This document shows positions 57,776 to 64,000 of a stretch of 64,000 bases of DNA, piece by piece. The notes beneath the pieces are model-generated. The model was not told where the DNA came from. It did no database searches and was given only the letters and a program-made list of their open reading frames with translations. A program made the position numbers and the translations under genes. The stretch is from Marinilabiliales bacterium (lineage in GTDB: Bacteria > Bacteroidota > Bacteroidia > Bacteroidales > ML635J-15), in the NCBI GenBank assembly GCA_002869385.1, contig PKTB01000004.1:248001-312000 (forward strand), read 5' to 3'. Numbering within the stretch: position 1 is the stretch's first letter; every line of letters starts with the position of its first letter.

Positions 57776-58557
57776 GCAGACGAAGACGAAAAAAAACACG
57801 CAATAAGAGATTGGCAATTATCTTTCTGATTTTGCTGTCAGTCGCTGCTGGATATTATTTTCGTCAGGATATAATTTCGCTTTTTGAGAAACACCGACAA
57901 AAACCCCAGACATACAAAAACTTTAAAAATCAGCTTAATAAATACTCTGTTTTTGGCATTGATGTCTCAGAATATCAAAAAGAAGTTGATTGGAAAACCG
58001 TTTTAAAGAAACAAGAAATAGATTTTGTCATAATGAGGGCTACTGCCGGTAAAAACAATAAAGACGATCAATTTAACACAAACTGGAAAGCACTTGAAAA
58101 TACTGATGTTATACGTGGTGCATATCATTACTATCGCCCAAACGAAAACAGTGAAATACAGGCAAAGTTTTATATTAAGCATGTTAAACTCTCAAATGGT
58201 GATCTCCCTCCTATTCTTGACATTGAAAAATACAGCAAAGTTCAAAGCATTAACAGTCTTAAATCCGGCCTGCTAAACTGGCTAAAGATAGTTGAAAAAC
58301 ATTATGGTGTTACTCCTATACTTTACACATACAACAACTTCTATGTAACAACAATAAAAAATGATCACCGCTTCGACAGATACCCCGTCTGGATTGCCTG
58401 GTACAATGTAAACGAAGATCCAAATACAGTTTTAACAGACTGGGTTTTCTGGCAATTTACCGACAAAGGACTCCTTGATGGAATTGAAGGCAATGTCGAT
58501 ATTAATGTTTTTAATGGTAAAAAGCAGGATTTGAACGGGTTGAGGGTGATTGAGTAA
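57772..58557 (+). CDS. GH25 family lysozyme-like muramidase
   Basis: A 261-residue protein with a basic N-terminus and a signal-anchor helix (LAIIFLILLSVAAGYYF), then the GH25 barrel: FGIDVSEYQKEVDWKTV (catalytic region), FVIMRATAGKNNKDDQF, GAYHYYRPNE, PPILDIEKYS (second catalytic acid) and PVWIAWYNV, WQFTDKG, GNVDINVFNG. GH25 enzymes cleave peptidoglycan between MurNAc and GlcNAc. Its ATG overlaps asd, so it is cotranscribed. It converges on the methyltransferase operon 54 bases on. Confidence 0.9.
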   Translation: MSRRRRKKTRNKRLAIIFLILLSVAAGYYFRQDIISLFEKHRQKPQTYKNFKNQLNKYSVFGIDVSEYQKEVDWKTVLKKQEIDFVIMRATAGKNNKDDQFNTNWKALENTDVIRGAYHYYRPNENSEIQAKFYIKHVKLSNGDLPPILDIEKYSKVQSINSLKSGLLNWLKIVEKHYGVTPILYTYNNFYVTTIKNDHRFDRYPVWIAWYNVNEDPNTVLTDWVFWQFTDKGLLDGIEGNVDINVFNGKKQDLNGLRVIE

Positions 58558-58611
58558 AAGTTTACAAAATTATTTATGTCTAAAATTTGCTGGAGTAATA
58601 TAGGTTGAGTA

Positions 58612-59556
58612 CTATTTTCTTTCTGGGTTTAACTTATTTTGCAACATCTCTTTTTCTGTTAATTCTATTGGGATTTCATTATTTGCCTGAGCATTTATAA
58701 AATGCTTGTTCATCCAAATCACCTCTGTTCTTGCATGTCCATTGCCTTTAGAGTCTTTTGTTTCTGTGGCAATTGTTTTTCTTTTCCACCCATTTTGGGT
58801 TGTTAGTATTGAACTATACAAATCATTTTCATATCCACTAATAAAAATCATACATTTCGCTTTATTTGAAAGTTCTAATAGTTTGCGATGGTACTCAATA
58901 TCATTTGCATCAATATTATATCCATTTGTCCTTTGTCCAAGGTAAGTCGGGTCTAAATAAATTAACGAGGCTGGCCTATTTATAAATTTCTTTAGTAAAG
59001 ATATTGCGTCTCTATTCTCAATCCTAACACTTTTAAGTCTTTCCACGACATTCACAAGTCTGGTGGGTAAATTATACCACCTATTAACTCGTGCTTCTCT
59101 TTGATTTCTTGAGTATGAATTTGAAATTGAAAAACCAGAGCGTTGTTCCCCAAACACTCCATTAATTGCCATCATTGATTGAACTAAAAATTTCCTTGCT
59201 TTTTCAGTTTCATCATCCTCTGCATTACTTATCCTAGCTTCTAAAAGCTCCTGATTAGCATAAGGGGTTAGTGTTATTTGCTCAATTAGCTTATCTGAAT
59301 TTTTTCTAAGCTGTTTAAAAAGATTTACAATTTCACCATCAATATCGTTTATTATTTCTATTGGTGCTGGTGATTTTGCAAGTGTAAGTGAAGCCGAACC
59401 ACAAAATGCTTCAACCCAACAATAGTGTGGCGGCAAATTTTCACATAATTGTAAGGCCAATTTATTTTTTGACCCAAAATAACCAAATGGAGTATTTACT
59501 TTTTTATACCTTTTTGTAATATCTTGTATTCTACCTTTTTCAACATTCATAATCAT
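58612..59556 (-). CDS. D12-class N6-adenine DNA methyltransferase (Dam-like)
   Basis: A 314-residue enzyme with the D12 order: TPFGYFGSKNKLALQLCENLP, motif I VEAFCGSASLTLAKSP, IINDIDGEIVNLF, a target-recognition stretch around NGVFGEQRSGFSISN, and the catalytic motif IV region IYLDPTYLGQRTNGYN (residues 202-205 read DPTY, where DPPY is usual). C-terminal motif CMIFISGYENDLYSS. These enzymes methylate the N6 of adenine. It overlaps the SNF2-type gene by four bases. As the downstream member of the three-gene operon it would provide self-protection. Confidence 0.85.
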   Translation of the reverse strand: MIMNVEKGRIQDITKRYKKVNTPFGYFGSKNKLALQLCENLPPHYCWVEAFCGSASLTLAKSPAPIEIINDIDGEIVNLFKQLRKNSDKLIEQITLTPYANQELLEARISNAEDDETEKARKFLVQSMMAINGVFGEQRSGFSISNSYSRNQREARVNRWYNLPTRLVNVVERLKSVRIENRDAISLLKKFINRPASLIYLDPTYLGQRTNGYNIDANDIEYHRKLLELSNKAKCMIFISGYENDLYSSILTTQNGWKRKTIATETKDSKGNGHARTEVIWMNKHFINAQANNEIPIELTEKEMLQNKLNPERK

Positions 59557-61451
59557 CTCGAACTAAAAATTCTTTGATATGCAGCAATGTCATCATCAAT
59601 ACTTTCCTCAAACATATCAAGGTTGTAAATTTCGTAATCTTTTTCAATAATGCTATACATTTTTTTTGCCTTGTTTTCTAAATTAATCTTAACATCCTGA
59701 TCTATAGAGTTTTCATACTGCAAAAAATAATAATAAGCTGGATTTATTACCGAGCCTCCAACCCTGTGAATTCTGTCTAGAGACTGCAAATACTGAGCTG
59801 CATTATAAGATAAGTCGTAGTAAACAGCATGAAAGCAAGTTTTGTGTAATGATATGGATTCTGAAGCTGCAGCAGGATTTGCAATCAATACATCTAAACC
59901 ACTATCAGAATCAACAAACTCATCTCTAATTTGTTCTCGTGTTTTTTCTTTTTGAAGTTCAACATTTCTAGCAATTCTAACTGGAGTCTTCCCGTATATT
60001 ATCGCACTTCGTATTTTCCTTTTTTCCAATTCCTTTTTAATTAAAAAAAGGGTTCCAATAAAGTTTGACCAAATTAAAACTTTTTTACCTGAATTATGTA
60101 AGTTCTCAACAATCTCCATTAAAGATTTTATTTTTGAAGGAACTTCTATATCATCATAATCTTGAATTAGTTTCACTATCTCCGTCCCCCCTCCTAAAAC
60201 ATCTTCAGAATAATTATTTATTGCCTTTAACAGTAATTTTGGATAAGAAACACATTGCCTTAAACGAATCATTCTACCACGCCATAATTGCATCAATAAC
60301 TCTTCATTATGGAGATAATCAGATGTTGAAAGTTGGTGAAGTTTAGATTTTATAAGTGTATATATTCTTTTTTCAACCTCATCCATTTTTACAATAATAG
60401 GAGGATTAAAAATAGCTTCTTTTAGTCCTAAATACTTTTTTCTCACTCGATAAAAAAGAGGTCCAATCTTTTCATCAAGTAACAGTTTAACTTCTTTTTC
60501 TTTCTTTGTTTTTTCAAAATAGTTAATTTGAATCTTGTCATCTTCAGATAAGGGAGAGTTTTCAGGATATAAGAAGTCAAATAAATTAAATATGTCTTTA
60601 TAACTTTTGGGTAAAGGGGTGCCAGTAAGAATGCATTTATAGCTGGAATACTTTGCTATTTGCAAAAGTGTGTTTGCCCATGAACCATCAATTTGCTTCA
60701 TATAATGAGCTTCATCAATAACAAGATATGGTTTAATTGCTTTTTGACTAAAATAATAAATTGCTTCATTATAATCATTTAGAATTGATTGAAATGTTGT
60801 TAGATACAACTCCGTGGATACTTTAGTACTAGCATAATATGTCGATTTTCTATTATTCTTTTTCCCTCCAGCAAGAATTTTTGTACTAGGACGCCTTCCC
60901 AATGTTGATTCAAATTCATGTTGCCAAGGTTGAAAACTTGCAGGAGGTCCAACAACAAATAACATGTTCACTTCTCCTTCTCGTTTTAGTTTTTCATAAA
61001 CAGAAAGTACAACGGAAGTTTTACCACTGCCAGGAACAGAAAAATTTGCTCCATTCTTTAATGAATAGAGGTGAAAAGCGGCTTTTATTTGATGTGACTT
61101 AAGTTTTCTTGGTAAATCATTCAAGAAAATTTGAAAGTTTAAGAATGATGCTTCATCAATAATTCCATTTTTTATGTCCTTTGCAAAGGTAAAAAGCTCT
61201 TCTTGTTGCTCTGCAAATAAAGAAATTTTTGCTAATAGTTTAGTTAATCTCTAAGATGCATCATATTTAATATTTTCTTGATCTAGGTAATTAATCGTTT
61301 TCAAAATATCAGTCTTCAAGTTTTGAGATTTTAAAAATAAAATATCTTCACTTTTAAAATATCCATAGAAATATAGTTGTGAAGTCTGATATCTTTTAAG
61401 TAAATTATTCGCTTCAATTATAATTGTATTTTTATTTATATCTATTTTCAA
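59553..61451 (-). CDS. SNF2-type ATP-dependent helicase, interrupted by in-frame TAG
   Basis: A 632-codon frame starting at TTG 61451, three bases after the HNH/ParB gene. TAG at 61251-61253 follows KYDAS; the frame continues RLTKLLAKISLFAEQQ ... and into the helicase proper, which opens with KLKSHQIKAAFHLYSLKNG. Motifs: Walker A PGSGKTSVVLSVYEKL near residue 144, motif Ia LFVVGPPASFQPWQHEFE, DEAH box LVIDEAHYMKQIDG near 246, ILTGTPLPKSYKDIFNLFDFLYP, and the C-terminal lobe VLIWSNFIGTLFLIKKEL, PAAASESISLHKTCFHAVYYD, and a QSLDRIHRVGG-type motif VI. A protein of this sort moves DNA or removes bound proteins, and in defence operons couples to a nuclease. Initiation at the first ATG at 61124 would skip the interrupted N-terminus and keep the helicase. 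Confidence 0.78.
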
Positions 61452-61454
61452 TTT

Positions 61455-63341
61455 TTATCTTTTAGTTAATTTCTGTAAATTTCCCCTAGCATGATCAATT
61501 TCACCATATATTTCATCAGATTTCTCAGAAATCTTCTTGGTCAAAAGTAATGCTTCTTTATAGTGTTCAGTCCCCATATTTTCAATTTTCAAATTCTCAT
61601 GGTTAAGCTTTTTTAAAGCATCTTCTAATAAATCCAAAGGCTTATCTCTTTCTGACTTACTATATACTTTTTTATATGCTTGCATTAGATTGCCAAGTAT
61701 TACTTTTCGATTAATACTTCCCCATTTTTCATCAATAATTCTTTCACTATATTTTTCTCCCGCGTCATTTATCTTCTCATCATCTGGTATATCTTCATCC
61801 ACTTCTTTTGCTATTTTAATGAAATATTTCTTAGCATCAGTCTTTTATGAATCAAGATATTTCTTAAGATTCCCCCCTCTAACAAAAGAGTGAACTTTTC
61901 CAAGTGCTTTTTCAACTTCACCGGAATCTAAATTTCTTTTTCTAATTATTTTAAAAATCGCATTTTCAATCAGTCCAACTTCAGATTCTTTTATTCCTAA
62001 TTCATTTCTTTTTAAAGGATTATCTAAAGTAGAAAAGTAAAACGAGCTATAATCAACAAAAGCTTGCCATCTACCCTCTTTATCTCCAGCTCCTTCTGAA
62101 ATAGATGTGTATATACCCTCACGATTAAATGTTTCTAAATATTTATCCACACAAAATAAGGGATTTAAATATTTGGCTTTTAACTCCTTAACCGCTTTTT
62201 TTAGTTCTGCCCCAGTTTTGTCTGCATGCTGTGGATCATCTAATATTTGTGATTCTAGTGAGTAATTATCTTCTTCATTATTTCTTAGAGTCAGTGCTCG
62301 ATTTAGACCATGATACTCAGATTTCCCTTCATCTTGTAATTGATAACTATTCTCTAAACGTTTTATTTCAAATTCTGTAATATTTTCAGGGAGAATTATT
62401 ACTCGCATATTAAGAAATCTTGGATCTTTGTGACTATCATTATACAACTCTTCAAAAACCATTTTCCTACGATTCCCATTTATTAGAAAACCATCACAGG
62501 TTATGATTGCAGGTTGACGTTGCCCCTTTTTCTTAATTTGTTGTTTTAATATCTCCTTTTTTTCCGGGTCACTCTTAGCAAGAAATTCTTTTAAGACTTC
62601 TTGTCCTTCATTGCTTAATTCATCAATTTCTCCATTTAACCTCTCATGACTAGCAACTTCGGCTTTTATTCTACCATTTTCTTTTCTAAACAACAATTCA
62701 GAAAAAGGAAGTTCATAAATATCACTTTCTTGATTCTTAATAAAGTTATTTCTGAAATCAATTACATCTTTTTGTGGTGGAGCGGCATTTTCTTTTAATG
62801 AGTCTATTTTAGTTTTAAGACTTGAGTGTACAGGTCTGTATTTTTCATCTGAATGCTTATTTTGCTTCTGATTATAATAATTGTTTTGTGTGCCTATTTG
62901 TGTGCCTATCTTCTGTGTTGTAGCTTGATTATTTATTTGTCCACCCATTCCATTATTTATATTCTTTTGCTCCATAAGATTGTATATTGATTGATTAATA
63001 ATCTCGTCTGATACTTGAAAACTATTTTTCTCATTTTTCTTTTCTTGATTTCTTTTCCAACCTTTTAATAAATCTACGTCGTACTTTATTTCATCTACAT
63101 CTATCTTTTTATGACAAATAGGACACATTAAAATAAGGTTATCAAAGCTTCGCCTTTCTTCATCATTGGAATCATTGTTGAATCTTGCCCCCCCCTTTTC
63201 AGCTGCCTCTATGTGACAAATTTCTCCTATCAAAATATCATCATCTACCAACTTATTAGCACAACCTTTATATGAACATTCATTACCAGATAAAGCAAAT
63301 AATTTCTTAACTGTTGCAGGTGTAGGTTCTTTTCTTGCCAT
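61455..63341 (-). CDS. HNH nuclease fused to ParB-like domain, interrupted by in-frame TAA
   Basis: A 628-codon frame starting MARKEPTPATVKKLFALSG. Residues 10-85 are an HNH domain with zinc-type cysteines CSYKGC and CPICHKK and the metal-binding HIEAAEKGGARFNNDSNDEERRSFDNLILMC segment. Residues 210-330 hold a ParB/sulfiredoxin-like domain: YELPFSELLFRKENGRIKAE, the KKGQRQPAIITCDG motif near 273 and INGNRRKMVFEEL near 285. The rest has helices ending FVRGGNLKKYLDS, TAA at 61845-61847, then KTDAKKYFIKIAKEVDEDIPDDEKIN and a C-terminal helical part to LTKR. There are G8 and G6 tracts in the coding strand (63188-63195 and 61871-61876). No -7 box was found upstream. First gene of the three-gene operon. 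Confidence 0.75.
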
Positions 63342-63347
63342 ATTCAA

Positions 63348-63847
63348 TTAGTTTTTAAATATTAAGCACATTACATATAATTATAATATCCTCTACAAAA
63401 CATTCTTAGACGACAACTATATAATATATAACGACAATTAGATTTTCGTTTGATTATCACCAAAAATAACATTTATTATTTACAAAAGCAACACTTATAT
63501 ACTATTTTCGAACAAAACAGAATTATCTGTTTTTCGAGTTTGGGGCCAAAGTTCTAGCAATAATCTTTCAATCAAAAATAAATTTATTTTAGATACTCTC
63601 TGAACAAATACAATTTTATCCCACAAAAATAGCAAACCCGATCAATTAAGCTTGCTTTTTACATTTTTCATTATTGTCTTCCTGATTTAGCTCTGGTACG
63701 AGTTGCGCTGCTATTAAATCTTGTATCTCACTTTTTGTGTTTTGTTATTTAAAATTTGGTTTTCCCCTTACACACTTATCGTCACCCCTCCATCCCTCTT
63801 GAATTTGCTAAGCTTATATTTCTGAGATTGTTCACCTTTCTCCATTA
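63348..63847. other. Long intergenic region upstream of the HNH/ParB operon
   Basis: About 500 bases with no intact gene. I see no TAnnTTTG box placed to serve the operon. On the minus strand between 63840 and 63646 a broken frame reads EGWRGDDKCVRGKPNFK, TAA, then QNTKSEIQDLIAAQLVPELNQEDNNEKCKKQA before a stop, which looks like a protein tail rather than random sequence. Confidence 0.35.
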
Positions 63848-64000
63848 TTAAATAGTTGCAATATTTTGAATGAGTTCCATAATAATTTCAGTAGCTTCCT
63901 CTTCTGAACCATACGGTAAAGCACTTTCTATACCTTCGGTTAGTCCGTTATTTTCCAACAACTTGGAACATTCTGACTTTAAATATCCTTTTACATTATC
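63848..64000 (-). CDS. C-terminal end of an unknown protein (runs off right edge)
   Basis: Fifty codons free of stops from the right edge to TAA at 63848-63850, reading DNVKGYLKSECSKLLENNGL ... ALPYGSEEEATEIIMELIQNIATI. It is acidic and helical, with codon use like the neighbours. No family recognised. Confidence 0.4.
   Translation of the reverse strand, partial: DNVKGYLKSECSKLLENNGLTEGIESALPYGSEEEATEIIMELIQNIATI

Noticed and set aside
6551..63341. Alternative genetic code with a reassigned stop codon
   Set aside because: All three stop codons appear in frame, and all three also end intact genes in the same window (for example TAA after yifB and fabH, TAG after rpsP, TGA after the SNF2-type gene). 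No single reassignment explains the pattern.

Overview
The window is AT-rich DNA from a member of the Bacteroidota, probably Bacteroidales/Marinilabiliales-like. The evidence is family content: a PorP/SprF protein, several cargo proteins with type IX secretion (T9SS) C-terminal sorting domains, GH92 and GH20 glycosidases, an S16 protein with a long Glu/Ala/Lys/Pro tail, and glycine C-acetyltransferase. Promoters agree: the Bacteroidota -7 element TAnnTTTG stands shortly upstream of most transcription units, and Shine-Dalgarno motifs are not evident. No rRNA, tRNA, CRISPR array or insertion sequence was recognised.

Layout. 1-2.1 kb (-): U32 protein, YhbP-like flavin-binding-fold protein and the start of a SAM methyltransferase. 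2.2-6.4 kb (+): PorP/SprF, YifB and an arylsulfotransferase-like T9SS cargo. 6.5-9.7 kb: small conserved genes and a lipid kinase. 9.7-13.2 kb: purD, a DUF6427-like membrane protein and a histidine kinase. 13.3-16.1 kb: the classic yceD-rpmF-plsX-fabH cluster. 16-27 kb (-): lipoproteins, GH92, and a very large outer-membrane protein bracketed by an inverted pair of intergenic repeats. 27-30.6 kb: kbl, rpsP, rimM. 30.7-50.7 kb (+): ECF sigma factor with a membrane/beta-barrel partner, PKD protein, 4Fe-4S reductive-dehalogenase-like protein, GH20, a giant adhesin, a TPR-HTH regulator, a TonB-type receptor and an MFS transporter. 50.7-58.6 kb: hybrid histidine kinase, a lamin-tail surface protein, asd, GH25. 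58.6-63.3 kb (-): a compact operon of HNH/ParB-like protein, SNF2-type helicase and D12-class adenine methyltransferase, which is the best candidate for an uncharacterised defence or restriction-like system.

The most striking property of the window is one that single-gene annotation would hide. Sixteen of about 46 genes are cut by in-frame stop codons (22 in all: 13 TAA, 6 TAG, 3 TGA), yet reading straight through each stop in the same frame restores the rest of the protein, and I found no frameshift anywhere. One gene carries four stops and another three. A lipid-kinase gene also has ATA where its ATG should be, and seven other genes start at TTG or GTG. The ten recognisable housekeeping genes (yifB, purD, yceD, rpmF, plsX, fabH, kbl, rpsP, rimM, asd) are free of stops. 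Where the lost residue can be guessed from the family (Glu, Ser, Gly), the change fits G-to-T or C-to-A. This could be early gene decay under a transversion mutator, or a substitution-type artefact of damaged template or consensus calling. Reads would decide. Below, each interrupted gene is entered once over its full restored frame, with the stop positions given; the type is 'CDS' unless four stops are present.
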